Below are positions 12,727 to 25,190 of a stretch of 64,000 bases of DNA, piece by piece. The stretch is from Synanceia verrucosa (lineage: Eukaryota > Chordata > Actinopteri > Perciformes > Synanceiidae). The notes beneath the pieces were generated by a model that searched no databases, was not told where the DNA came from, and saw only the letters and a list, made by a program, of their open reading frames with translations. The position numbers and the translations under genes were made by a program. Positions within the stretch are counted from its first letter, which is position 1. Every line of letters begins with the position of its first letter. The stretch is from positions 18,909,119-18,973,118 of the forward strand of contig CM056550.1 of NCBI GenBank assembly GCA_029721515.1. The letters run 5' to 3'.

Positions 12727-13339
12727 GCTGATCCGGTCCAATTAATCCTCACAGGTGGGAAGGACGGGAGCGTCGCCTCTTTAGCCTTTTCTTCTCGCAG
12801 CTCCTAATTATCTCTTTTTTTGTTCCTCCTGTATCCTCGGCTGGGCTTTTGTCAAGAGAGGGAGAACCTCACAGGTGTGAGAGGAGGGATTTTCAAGACT
12901 TCCCTCCTTCCTTTTGTTTCTTTATGGCAGATATCCACACTGTGCAGATGCAAAGGTCCACCAGCTGCTTCAACTTCCCAGGGCGTCAAAGTGCAAAAAC
13001 AAAAAGTGCCAATACAAAAATGATGTGCTCCACAATCAGACGGAGGTGTCCTCTTGATTAATGTATAAAAACAAGGGTTGGAGGTCCAAGAAAGGGGCTC
13101 AAGCTGCAGCCCCTACCCCAGCAGAGCGCACTGTTTCCTGGGTACATAAGCTGGTCCTGCACCTGAGCACTCAGCCATCCTCTATGTACACATGCTCAGT
13201 CTGCGACGTCTCGCCGGGACATATGAACAGGAGGGAAATGATGGTGGAAAGGAGGTTGAGATGAGGAGGAGGCGGAGGAGGGGGAGGGAGTCAGGAGGAG
13301 GCAGCTGGGACAGCAGAAAGAGAGGAGGCAGTAGGGATG

Positions 13340-13735
13340 GATGAATACCTCTGCTACCGTTTTCACCCTTAATACCTCGACAAATATTTGATGGAGTACC
13401 ATAAAACGGCAAAATTCATGTTCCCCAGAGGATACAATAAGACTTTGTTGATCCGCTGACTCTTTCCTAGCGCCACCGTGAGGTTAATGTTTGTGGGTTT
13501 TAAGAGTAATACTTTAACAAATATTGGACGGAATACCATGAAAGGTTGCCATTCATGTTCCCCAGAGGATATGATATGCTAAAGACTGCCGATCCATTTT
13601 TCCTCTAGTGTCACCATGGGGTTAACGTTTGTGGGTTTGGAATGAAATATCTCAGATATCAAATATTGGATGAATTTCCACATAGTAAAACAAATTCATG
13701 TTCCCCTCAGGTTGAATTATAACATTGACAAACCC
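13340..13735. repeat. Diverged tandem array, about 125-bp unit, three units
   Basis: Each unit contains 'caaatattgga', 'ttcatgttccccagagga', then 'gatcc', 'ctag(c/t)g(c/t)caccatg(a/g)ggttaa' and 'gtttgtgggttt'. Three successive units occur, the last truncated ('ttcatgttcccctcagg'). Confidence 0.75.
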
Positions 13736-13886
13736 TTAACTTTTCATACATAAATAGATAAGAGTACTTTAATAACATCCAGAGGAAACATAACAGTTAA
13801 TGTGCAAAAAAAACCCAATACTTATCAACAACACAAATATGAGAGGATTTTTACCATAGATAGAGGTGGAGAAAAATGAATGTAGC

Positions 13887-14040
13887 GCCATCATCAGGCC
13901 AAAATGTGTCCATTTCTTTACTGTCACTTGAATGGAGGTCTTTCAAAATAAAAACATAAAATATATAAAAAGAAAAATGTTAATTAGGCTGTCACAATAC
14001 TTTTTATATGAACTGGATTAAAATCTGCTTCAATGGGGGA
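13887..14040. repeat. Dispersed repeat family E, copy 1
   Basis: It matches 15671-15820 in direct orientation: 'gccatcatcaggccaaaatg', 'gtccatttcttta', 'aatggaggtctttcaaaat' and 'aactggattaaaatctgctt'. It lies about 1.8 kb from its partner. Confidence 0.8.
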
Positions 14041-15670
14041 TGAATAAAAAACTATTCTAATCAATTCTATTCTATTTATATACACTGTGTAAGTTTTAAT
14101 CCAAGGCAATAATTTGGAAAAAAACAGAAACATTTTCCACTTGAGCATTTAAAAATAAAGGAAAAGGGTACATGCAGGCTGCTCTGCACTTATGGATCAA
14201 TTATTAAGATCCTGATGCATAATAAATTGAAATATACTTAAGACTTAGACTTGTACCTTAAGGGGACGCCATTGTGATTCCTGGGCAAGTAGCTTCTTTC
14301 AGGGAACCACCAGCTGTAAATTAAATTTAATAATTTGCCTGAAGTGATTATTTTTCTCTCTATACTTGAATATAACAAAGCCTTGATGGGCTAATACCAG
14401 CAGAAGCAAAAAACACACAGATTACTAAGATGTTCTTGGAAGATCAGTGATGTTTCCCTGTTCAGGACGGTTATTAATGCATCACTGCTTTTGTTTATGT
14501 CTCATTGTGACGAGTGCTGCTATGAGCTCATGTCACTGCAGCCTTTGAATATTAACAGCATGGGAGGGGGATGGGGTCATGTGACAGCAGAGCAGGCCTG
14601 CTATTGGCTGTGAGGGATGAGAGAGAGCTGTGATTGGCTGCTTGGAAAAGTAGGTCCAACCCACCGGACCACAATAACAAAGAGGAGAGGAGAGAGGATG
14701 TCTGGATGTAAATGACCAGTATTTTACTGAATAGTAGCATAATTAAAGTACAGTTTGTACACCATAAGCCTGACAGAACATTTTATATTTGTGTATATAT
14801 TTACGTATCACAGGGAGTGTGGTAATATCAAACACAGGTAACCAAGCTGCTCTACAGCTTTCAGCCTTAGATATTTATCTCCTTTAGCCAAAGAGTGAAT
14901 GTACAAAATGGTATTATTGTGTGTATTGTTGTGATTCACATTAATTTACTATAAATTTTACATAAAATTTACTATCTTTATCTTTAAGCTGAGAGGCTCT
15001 TCAAAATGTTGTTATGCGTTCACAATGACAATAAATGGTCTATATTTCTATAGCACTTTACTACACCTGCAACAATAGCCAAAGGCACTAACCACAACCC
15101 ATCAGAAGCAGTTATGGGTTCAGTGTCTTGCTCAGGGACACCTGGACACCTGCAGCTGATCACAGGTCAGTTACTGCACCATAACAAGTCATCAGTCAGA
15201 CAGTGATGGTCTCATCCTTCGTTATCTGCTTCTTTCAGCTCATGAGTTTATGATGTGGGTGACAGCGATGTCTAAAGGTTTTAGAGTTTGGCTTCATGGC
15301 GACACGACTTCTTCTCTGGACGCGCTCAGAGTGGAAACAGCAAACTCAGGAGTAACGTCAGCTCTTTTTACTCATCATCTGCTCCTTCTCTGCATCTTTT
15401 CCATCTCAGTTATGTTTTTCTGCCATCGGTCTTTCTGTCGCTATGCTGCTGATCTAACCACTGCTAATGCTAATGCTAACCACCGCCTGCAGCCACCTGC
15501 TCGGTGCACACAGCTGTGAAACTGCACTTAATCAAGTCGTGGTGAACGTGTTGTGTGTTATTAGCACTGCTGGTGATGAACTCAGCCTGAAGGAGAAATC
15601 AGAGAACTGAGGCTCAAGTCATGTGTGAAGACATTAATACTGTATGACATCATGTAATCTGTGATCCAAG

Positions 15671-15820
15671 GCCATCATCAGGCCAAAATGGGTCCATTTC
15701 TTTATCGTCACTTTAATGGAGGTCTTTCAAAATATTAACATAAACGATAATTAGGTTGTTACGTTACTTCATTTTAAATGAACTGGATTAAAATCTGCTT
15801 TAAATTTCAATGGGGGATAC
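15671..15820. repeat. Dispersed repeat family E, copy 2
   Basis: Partner of 13887-14040. It ends directly at a degenerate minisatellite, which may be part of the same element. Confidence 0.8.
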
Positions 15821-16215
15821 AAAATGACTCAAAGGAACATAAATGTCTTACAAAATGACTTGACCAAGATACACAAAATTACTACAAAGAAACAAAAACA
15901 ACAACAAAGTGACAGAAAAGGACTATGAAAAGAAACAAACTCCAAAGGGATTGAAATTAACCACAGAATGAGTATAAAGGGCACAAAACAACCACAAATA
16001 GTCACGAAACTACTACAGGGAGACAGAAATAAACTACAAAGTGACTCAAAACAACAAGAAAAGACACCAAATGATGACTACAAATAAGACAGAAAGAAAC
16101 AACAGCCATAAAGAGACACAAAATGACTTGAAAAGAAAAAAATAAACTTTGAAAGGATTAAAATTAACCACAGAATGCGTACATAGGGCTCCAAACAACC
16201 AAAAACAAAGACATT
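15820..16215. repeat. Degenerate minisatellite (acaaaatgact-type)
   Basis: Many imperfect 20-25 bp units of the type 'acaaaatgactacaaag(a/g)aaca'. The block 'aactccaaagggattgaaattaaccacagaatg' recurs at about 15928 and 16142 with small changes. Such arrays are common in fish genomes. No coding potential. Confidence 0.75.
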
Positions 16216-17074
16216 AATGGATAATTAGTGAGAGGATAAAGTTGCCATGCACTCTGCAGATGTTTTCCTGTGGTGTCTGTCTCCCTCTAGAGGCCATACA
16301 GGAGTTTAACTTTCACATCTTTAAATATTTCATTTTTTAAACGGCTCAGGTGATTTGTGAACTAGATGCAGTTATTCTTCTGACCACTCAGAGGCAGCAT
16401 CACACAGAGAGAAAGAGAATTACTGTAGGTTTAAACTCACTTCATCACAGTGACGTTAATGGTTTTCTGTTACCTTAGTAAATGAGGCTTATTTTTTAAG
16501 ACATATGGTGTCACTCTACCAACCACACCGGCTGGTTTTAATCTTATATTTACTGCAGGTTTGACGGCACCGCTCACACATGAAATATGACATTTTTATG
16601 CCCTGACCAGCAGTCCTTTTAAGTTCATTTTAATTTAAATTACATTTAATTTGGCATGTGCTGCAGTTTAATTAGAATATGGAGCTCAAAAACATGTCTG
16701 CACAGACTCTTCCAACTGACAGAAACACAAACAGCAGATGGAGATGATTAGTCCTTTTTTGTTGTGATATTTTACATTTTATCATATGTCAAATATTTAG
16801 CATAAAAAAACTTTCTCTATTGCTTAAAAGCCATGGACATGCAGTTTTCTTGGCTGCTTAAAAGCCAACTTGAGTCAGTTTGATCTCTTTTGCAATAAAT
16901 TAACTTTATTGAGCTTAATCATGTCGTTAAATTAAAGTTTATATCAGTATATCAAACCATAAAATATAACATTTATGTCTATGACACAAACACTCTATTT
17001 TACAATATTTCAAATGTCGTATCATGGAAAATCACACATATGCATATATATTAAGACATATTATCAGCAAGCAG

Positions 17075-17210
17075 CAACATCTATTATTATTGTAAATTAT
17101 GTGTATCTTCATGTCTTTATATCAGGAATATAAATATTAAAAAATACCACTATACTGCAATAGTTTCCCTCTGCACAGGTGATTTACAGCAGCTTATCAT
17201 GTCAGTATTT
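17075..17210. repeat. Direct duplication, copy 1
   Basis: About 135 bp repeated at 17273-17408: 'gtgtatcttca(t/c)gtcttta', 'caggaatataaatatt', 'cactata(c/g)tgca(a/g)tagttt' and 'caggtgatttacagcagct'. Confidence 0.8.
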
Positions 17211-17272
17211 GTATTATCTTGTCTAATTAAACACTAAATTCCTTGTTATCATTGTTTTTTTTTAATGCAAAA

Positions 17273-17408
17273 TGCAACGTCTGTTATTATTTTTATGGTG
17301 TATCTTCACGTCTTTATTCCAGGAATATAAATATTTAAAAAATACTACTATAGTGCAGTAGTTTCTCTTTGTACAGGTGATTTACAGCAGCTAATCACGT
17401 TAGCATTG
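17273..17408. repeat. Direct duplication, copy 2
   Basis: Partner of 17075-17210, diverged at scattered positions. The two copies are offset by about 198 bp. Confidence 0.8.
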
Positions 17409-18290
17409 TGTTCCTCTGATCTGATTGAACTCAACACTACTCAACTAGAGGAAATCAAAGTATTAAAGCACCTTTAAGGATTAAAGAGGAAATAAAAAAG
17501 CACCTTTAAGGATTAACGCTAGGTGATGATGACAACATCAGGACATTAATAACCTGACGCTCCATTAAAGAAAACCTCATGGAATAACTTTAATGTCTTG
17601 TGAAGTCCTTTGTGGTTCTCCTAATCCGCCTGGAGCTCAGGAACATGAAGAACAACATTTAGCATCATGTGGGTCAAATCATGTCATTTAACCACAGACT
17701 CAACACCATTAAGATCCTGTCAGACCTGCAGCTTCACTGTGACCACTTTTCCCTCATACAGCTTGGAGTCAGTAACTACTGAGCTTGAACACAGAGAGGA
17801 GACGCTGCAGCAGGTCCACATACAGTACGACTACTAGAGGCACAAATATATGCTGCTAACGCACAAAAACCAAACACTTTGCTCGTGCCAGATGATGAAA
17901 TCCTCTGTGGAAAAACTCAAACTGCACTAGAAGTAGATAAAACCATCATCATAAGCACGAAACGTCAGCGTGCCTTTAAAGCTGAGCCTGTGTGCTAAAA
18001 TACAAGTTAGATAAATAAGTTCAAAGGTTAAAACAAAAACATGCATTTTCCTTACGAAGGTGCATTTTAATAAGATTCATTACAGGAACCTTTTCTCTGC
18101 TGTTTTAGTGAAAGAACTGCTAGTTAACAGTTATAACAATACTAATACCAATACTACTACTAATAATAATACATTTTGTGTCTATAGGGCTTTTCAAAAT
18201 ACCCAAAGACAATTTATATTTAAGGTACCAGTTAATGTCAGTAACTTGATTTGCAGCTGTGGTGAGGATTTCTACATATTATACTGTTAC

Positions 18291-18519
18291 TAGGGGTGAG
18301 AAAATATATCAATATACTTTTTCTTCTGATATAAAATTGGCTTTTAATTTCTTGGGCCAATTGTAAATCCAGAGCAACTTGCACATGTTGAAAAAAACTG
18401 CAATTTAAATTTCTCAGTGATCTATGTAGAATATCACAATATTGCAATAATATATCATATTGTGACTCAAATATTGCGATACATATTGTATCGTGAAGTC
18501 CTTGTCAATACCCACCCTA
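18291..18519. mobile_element. TAGGGGTGGG MITE, complete copy with 8-bp TSD
   Basis: The element begins TAGGGGTG and ends CACCCTA. It is flanked by a perfect 8-bp direct repeat, actgttac, at 18283-18290 and 18520-18527. Terminal inverted repeats with an 8-bp target duplication are the mark of hAT transposons. It is non-coding and 229 bp long. The orientation is opposite to the copy at 60819-61051. Confidence 0.85.
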
Positions 18520-20270
18520 ACTGTTACTGTATATGATAATGTTTATGTACTGATAAATGTTCATATGTCTTTCCTGTCTTACAGAAAAAAAGCTATGAGA
18601 GGGCCTCTGAATGAAAACATCGGTGTGAATGTAGTTCTTTATCTTGTCTAAACACCAGCAGACCTGCTGGTTGTTGGCTCTTATCACTGTGAACAAGACA
18701 AACAGGCTGATTCCCTCGCTAATAAACAAGAACAGACACATTTTAGGACAACGTGAAGGTGATATGACGCTGCAAAACGCTGCTGGCCTTCAGACTCCAA
18801 ACCCTTAAATTATAGCGACACTTAGACTTTTCATCAATGAGAAACAGCCCTCGTTAAGTGCAGCGTCTCAAATAACAGCTGAATCACAGCAGCATCAGCA
18901 GCACCATCAAAACAGGCCGAATACAGAAACTTTTTTTTTTTTACTGCTTCGATCATCTGTAGCTGTTTCAGAGGCTCTAGAAAAGACCGGGTAGAATTAT
19001 TAAAACACTGATGAAAAATAAATATAATCAGCGTAAACTGCTTGTCTGTCTGTCTGTCTGAGGTCATCTTCAGTCTCCTGCTGGCGCTCTGCCAGCTGTC
19101 TCCAAGGCAACCAGATACACGAGCCACAAATAGCAGAGTATCCCTCCGCCAGAGCCACACTGGACCACATCACACCTCCTCACATCCCTCCACAGCAACA
19201 GAAAGGTCTCATAGTAGTGACATAGAGTAGTTCATAGTATTTATTGATTATTTCTGTGTATTTATTACAGAACGGACAGTTTAGTTTGGAAGAAGTGACA
19301 GATATTTTAACAAAGCCTTACGTATAAAATATGGAGCTATAGCTTTTATAACTGATCAATCATTTAAGTTTTCTTTTTCATTTTCGTTTTAGCTATAAAT
19401 TGAATATTTTCTGGTTTGGTATGACAAAAATGCCATTTAAAGACCTTTGGTCTACAAGAAATATATAAATATTTTCATAATTTCATTTTCATTATAAGAT
19501 TTTTTTTTTTTATAATTGGGAAATGTCAGAATATCCTATGTGAGAATTCATCATGTGTCAAATGCTGTTGTAGCTACAGGCCGAGTGATTTTTCCCTCTG
19601 TTCCTGAAAACACATTTCATCTGGCATAATTTAAGATTTTAGATATTTTTATTTTTTAAATAGAAATAGCACCATGTGCTGCTTTTCTTTCTCATATATG
19701 GTATCAGACAGAATGTCTCTAGTGGGAAACAATAACGAGCTTCCATTAAATACCCATGGAGGCCTGTTTATTTTATGTTTAGCCCTTAATAAAACAATAT
19801 GCAAGTTTCATAACTTCTGATATACTCTGTCCCTTCATAACAGGGGTACAAATAAAATATTTATATTTTTAGCCTTGTGAGACGACCACTTTACACTTAC
19901 AATATTTCAGGCTCAACAACACTGAAGCCTCAGTGATTGCTCAGCGTGATGAGTGAACTTCCATCAGGATCATGTGAAATTACGCTGGATTTGAGGAGTA
20001 AATTACACTTTCATCGAGTCGTCTTTGCAGAACTAATCCTAACATATCATCCACACACACTCCCCTCGTCTGTGTGTGTTAAAGCTGGAACTAATCCATG
20101 TGGAATGATGACCCTCGCTGACATTAGTAAAGGTTAATTAGACTCAAACTTTCCATTATAGATACTGATAGCTTGTATAATATCTAATCCGAGTACTCAC
20201 AAACATGCAGTGTGAATTTTCCATGCAAACACACTCAACAGGATGAAGCCACTTCAGGACGGGTGTCCTG

Positions 20271-20318
20271 GAGGAGGAGGAGGAGGAGGAGGAGGAAGAG
20301 GAGGAGGAGGAGGAGGAG
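20271..20318. repeat. (GGA)n triplet repeat
   Basis: About 15 GGA/GAA units, giving poly-Ser or poly-Glu frames on opposite strands that should not be read as protein. Confidence 0.9.
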
Positions 20319-20534
20319 TAATAGGTTAAAAAAAGAAAGGAATGAGAAATCAAAGGAGGCACCGGCGATGAGAAAAAAGACAGAAAACTAGAGGTGATGA
20401 GGGAGCAAGATAATATGAGATAAGATTCTTTCTTTCTCTATTTATTAGGGACTGAGTCCACATTATTATTCCATATTATCATATTTAATCTTTGATCTAT
20501 GGATTGTGAGCAAGCTGCAGGTGTGTAACAATCA

Positions 20535-20640
20535 ATTCAAGTCAATTTTATTTGTATAACCCAGTATCACAAATTACCAACCTGCCTCAGAGGGTTTTAC
20601 AGTCTGTACAGGATACAGAACAATGATTCCACAAACCACA
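20535..20640. repeat. Fragment of a common teleost interspersed repeat
   Basis: 'ttttatttgtataacccagt', 'atcacaaatt' and 'ctcagagggttttacagtc' match a phrase very frequent in fish intergenic DNA. No structure can be seen beyond that. Confidence 0.5.
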
Positions 20641-21093
20641 TTCATTAGGTTTGGAGAGTGACCAGCACCAGGTGTACGCTGTGAAAGGTTATGGTTTGGG
20701 TTAAAATAAGTCTGTTTGTTATGTAATTTAACTTAACTTACATACAGTTTGAGTTTTTAAACTCAAAATGTCCTGACAGTCAAAAGATGCTGCACACATA
20801 CAGAAAGTATTATTCAGTCTTATTAATTAATGAGTTTTGTCGTATGAACTGTACGGTCAGCTCAGAAAAGTGGTGTTTGCATCTATTTATGCTTTAACCG
20901 TGCAATGAAATCAATATTTTTATTGAGTGAGTGTGCTGTTTTTAGGCTGATGATGTGTGTGCTGGATGGATGTTGGTGTGTGATCGACTGAAGCTTCTGG
21001 ATGATATTCATAATAAATGAGCAGGTGTGAGTTTGCTACCTGCATGTTTAGCTGTAGGGCTGTAACATGACAGATGACAGTGTTATGGACTGT

Positions 21094-21096
<3 letters not shown>

Positions 21097-21143
<47 letters not shown>
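21097..21143. repeat. (AC)n microsatellite
   Basis: About 23 uninterrupted AC units. Confidence 0.95.
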
Positions 21144-21146
<3 letters not shown>

Positions 21147-23008
21147 GATGATGACGTTCATCTCAGTGTGAGTGAGGAACAGTCTGGGTATTTCCAGCAG
21201 GCGACCTGCCAGTGCTCTCAATGTTCTAGAAACCCCTCTGCCTTATGCCTTCCTCACATCATCACACCACTTGTTCCTCTTCCTTTCTTCCTTCCTTCCT
21301 TCCTTTCTTCCTTCATCACTCATTGTTTGGACTCTGTGGCATGTGACAGATTCATTTCGGGACTCTGCGGTGACAAATTCACTTCACATAAAGCACAATG
21401 CGAACCAGAGTGCCAAAACGTTTTTGCTCTGATAGAATGACAGTGCAAATAAAAATGGATGACATGATGAAATAATCAATATATTTTGTAACTGAAGCTC
21501 AGATGTCCACTTATTAATCAACCCTTAGAAAACAACTAAAGTGTAATTACGTACTTGTGGAAACATTTTCTCCTGGATTGTGGTCGCAGTGTTTTAAACA
21601 TGGTTAAAGTGAAAGTAAACTACAACATATAGCTAAAACCAACATATATGAGAACACACGCACTGCTCCATGCTGCACATACTAGCTGATGTCTTTAAAT
21701 TGAACTTAATATATACGTCTGTTCATGTGCAATACATCTGTCACTGCTGCTGTTTTATTATTTATTCATCCTGTACATAGTCTAACATCCAGTGCAATAC
21801 ATCTGTACTGTATTTCTGTTTATATGCTCAGTTTATGCTGTTGTAAATTCATTGTGTATTAAAGACAATTTACATACTTATTTTTATGCTTATTTTGTAT
21901 TTACATTCTAAGGTTTCTACACTTGTTTTTCACACTTATCTCATATTTTTAAACTTATAATACACATTTAAAGGTATTAAGTTATTGATTTACAGGGTTG
22001 TTATTATAGTCTTGATATGCCACAAAAACACACAGAGCCTGAAAATAAAAGAGATGGAGGAACAGGAAGAGAAAGACTGAATCATGTTTGATGATGAATA
22101 TGAAGGAGCAGGGATGGATGCCCCCACCCGAAACGATTACGTCACCATCTCCTGTTGCCATGGCTACAGAGTCACATTAGCCTCATCGTCTACTGTCTGG
22201 CACCTTCACTTAGCCTTTATCCGAGCTCCGTCTGTGAAGTCCAGACTCTGAACATGTCACTGTGTCACCCTCCTCCTGTCATTTTCTGAATTAAAAAATC
22301 TATTTTATCTATTATATCTATTCTTCCCCACCCTAAAAGCCCGACAGGAGGCTGCTTCAAAAATATGATTTGAATGCACTTTGGAGATTGAGCTGGTACC
22401 AAATTAGTCCTGCTGGGCGAGCTCAATTACAGTCTGGTAAGAGGCCAACGTCATAATGCACATTACGACATTTCAGGTCTTCTTTGTGTTTCCATAAAAC
22501 AAGCAGAGTATGAACAACATGGATGCTCAACGTGATTAAAGAAAAAGTATGTTCAGAAATGAAAATCTACGGCTGAAACTCTGCCAGCTTTTCTGCAAAC
22601 CATGGCTCCTTCTGGAACAGCCGCTGCTTAGTCAGTCCCTCTAGCATTAAGCTAATTCACGAGCTACACTGTGTTTGTGCACAGTTTACATTTCAGTACA
22701 GCCGGTGACACAAAGTGATACTAGAGGAAGCTTCCCCTCAGCAATAACCTCACTCAGCCAAGGGATTTATTGCTTTTATACCTGCTGCACCGGCTCCACC
22801 GTCAAATAAAGAGCAAAATTTAAGCAGATTTTTTTTTTTATGTGCATATACAGTGTATATACTGCAGTGAGCCCTGGGAATACGCCACAAAAAAGACTAC
22901 TGTGCAGATCTGTGCAGAAACCACTGACTGCATAATATTCAGGAGTAATCCCTTACTTTACTAAATGACTCATTTCAATAAATAAAGTGTCTAATTGAGC
23001 TAAAAAGA

Positions 23009-23177
23009 GGACAGACACAAGATCATTTCAAAGTAAACCACTTATTGTAATAAAAGGAAGAGAGACACCAGATAATTTCAAAGTAAAGCTCCTTATTGTA
23101 ATAAAAGGAGGACAGACACCAGATAATTTCAAAGTAAAGCTCCTTATTGTAATAAAAGGAGGACAGACATCAGATCT
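23009..23177. repeat. 51-bp tandem repeat, about 3.3 units
   Basis: The unit is 'ggacagacaccagataattt' followed by 'caaagtaaagctccttattg' and 'taataaaagga'. Units 2 and 3 are nearly identical; unit 1 and the last partial unit are diverged. Because 51 is divisible by three, the minus strand shows a 79-codon open frame with a 17-residue repeat. I treat that as a by-product. Confidence 0.9.
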
Positions 23178-23434
23178 CTCTTTCCTGCTCTTTAGCATTA
23201 CAAAGCCGACAGGAAGTAGTGAGCAGAGTCTAAACAGCAACAAAGGATTAAAACTATCAACATACAAATTGAAAGTGTTCTTGGCTGAGGATCAGGAGTT
23301 GATAAAAGATCACAGATCTTCTGAGAGAAAAAGGTCTGCAGTGTTGGGACTCAGTCAACTGCTGAGCAAGGAAAACACACTTGGATCTGAATCATCGAGT
23401 CCAGGCCAATAAGTGGAACCATCCCACTGTGTTT

Positions 23435-23454
23435 CTCTCTCTCTCTCTCTCTCA
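23435..23454. repeat. (CT)n microsatellite
   Basis: Ten CT units. Confidence 0.9.
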
Positions 23455-24299
23455 ACTCGTTCCTCTTCATCACCTTGTATGAACTCCTCTTTATCTGTAT
23501 GAGATGGTGTATAAGCTCCAGAACAATAGCACCAGCACCATTATGCTCTCTGCTGCTTATGTGGCTGGAGTATCCAACCAGGACGACAAATGAAAAATCA
23601 CTGTGTGGATTAACGCTGAGTCAGCTTTGTCCCTTAAATCAGCTGGTTGCGTTTTGCGTGCAGACTTAAAGGACCCTCTATACTCTCACTGCGCTTCTTG
23701 AATTAAGCTCTTGACCTTTCGGTGTGTTTCAGTCCAGCTACCGTAACCTTTTCCACACAGAAGAGTCCTTGGCTATGAAGACTGAATGGCCACTCTGTTA
23801 CCACTCCATCATTACTAGAAGACACTGCCGTCTTTTCACAGTTTACACACACTTTATTTCCTCTGATATTCTGCTGTCATTTATTGTTAACTAGGGTGCA
23901 TCTTATAATGAATACAATAGAATAGCAGGGCCTTCTCATCTAACATAAAGACGTCCTCCATGTCCAAATGTTTACATTATACAGATGAATAACAAATGCT
24001 ACATATTCAATGAGTGTGAGTGTTGTTTAGCCATTTACTGAAGTCATAGCGAAACAAGATGCAAGGCAGACTGGGCTAAACACTGCCAACAGTTTTAATA
24101 TAAACACAAATGTTAAGGATGATGAGCTCAATCTGACCGGATTCAAACCTGTAACCGTGCAGTGAGGCGACAATGTTCACTAAGAACAGTAAATGATAAA
24201 TAACCAAACATACTCCGATCAGACATAAGATGAATAACACTGCTTATCTCTTCATAATAAGGCCTCAAATGAACAGTTAGTCCTCAGAGTTGATGTCAG

Positions 24300-24525
24300 A
24301 AGCAGGAAAAATGTTCCAGCATCAGGATTTTTTCAGGAGTTTGACAACAAGAAGCAAACAGTGATGTCTAGAGGACTGGGTCAGAACATCTCCAGACCTG
24401 CAGCTCTGCTGGGCTGTTCCTGGTCTGCAGTGGTCAGGATCTATCAAAAGTGGTCCAAGGAAGGACCAGTGGTGAACCAGAGACAGGGTCACAGGGTCAT
24501 AATGTTCTGCCTGATCAGTGTTTAT
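24300..24525 (+). pseudogene. Internally deleted Tc1/mariner-like transposon relic
   Basis: From 24361 the plus strand encodes the DNA-binding start of a Tc1-type transposase: MSRGLGQNISRPAALLGCSW at 24364-24423, then VVRIYQKWSKEGPVVNQRQG, the helix-turn-helix pattern of this family. About 130 bp in, the frame stops matching and jumps to 'gtcataatgttctgcctgat', which resembles the 3' end of fish Tc1-like elements. The catalytic DDE domain is therefore deleted. This is a non-autonomous remnant, not a gene of the host. Confidence 0.7.
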
Positions 24526-25045
24526 CCACCTTCCCGGTGGCTGCAGCGCCCCCTGGTGCTACTAAACACATCACCTGTTGTCATCCCAGCGGTCCATCAC
24601 ACCAGGAAGATAACATTACTGCGTTTCTGAGCGAGCCAGCAGAATCTCATGGTGGCGTCTCATCAGTTAATGTTACAGCCGACAATTCCTGCTTTCAGAG
24701 AAGCGTGTGCAACACGGCACCCAGAGTACGACCTGGCTAAACTCCATCAATGGCTCGTAACAGTGCCTGAGGAGTTATCAGGTTTCCCTGGCAACGACCG
24801 CCTCAACGAGAATGCCGAGCCGTCGTGCAAGAGGGCAGCCAGCTAAGGCATTAGTCGTGAAATGCTGTGCGCCGGGCATTCCTTCTGGGAATACACCCTG
24901 GTATAGAGTGACCTGTCTGACTCCACCCAGCACAAACACATCATGCTGCCAGCTCAGTGCATGAACCAGGATACTGACACATGTACAGAGATTAATAAAT
25001 GTATTAGCCCACCATCCAGTGTGAGGTGTTTACCACAGCTGCTCG

Positions 25046-25190
25046 AAATTAACAGTACTGCTGATTACCAAATGTTTTTACTGTAATGGTTAATCCCCCA
25101 GTATGTGCAAGCTTTTTAATCAAGATGACATCTTCAATCAATACTCAAATATAATTATTGTCGTTATCCATGAATTTTCAAATGTACTGT
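25046..25190. repeat. Dispersed repeat family C, copy 1
   Basis: It shares 'gtaatggttaat(c)c', 'cagtatgtgcaagct', 'tcaa(t/a)caa(g/a)atga', 'attattgtcgttatccatga' and 'attttcaaat' with 25926-26120 and 61339-61499. It may be an old transposon fragment of unrecognised class. Confidence 0.75.

Noticed and set aside
20156..20362. Poly-Ser minus-strand frame
   Set aside because: Produced by the (GGA)n triplet repeat.
23028..23267. 79-codon minus-strand frame with a 17-residue internal repeat
   Set aside because: It is the 51-bp tandem repeat read in frame; the flanking codons show no protein-like character.
24450..24846. Open frames to the right of the Tc1 relic
   Set aside because: Overlapping frames in a GC-richer stretch with no transposase or host similarity; the recognisable Tc1 part ends near 24490.
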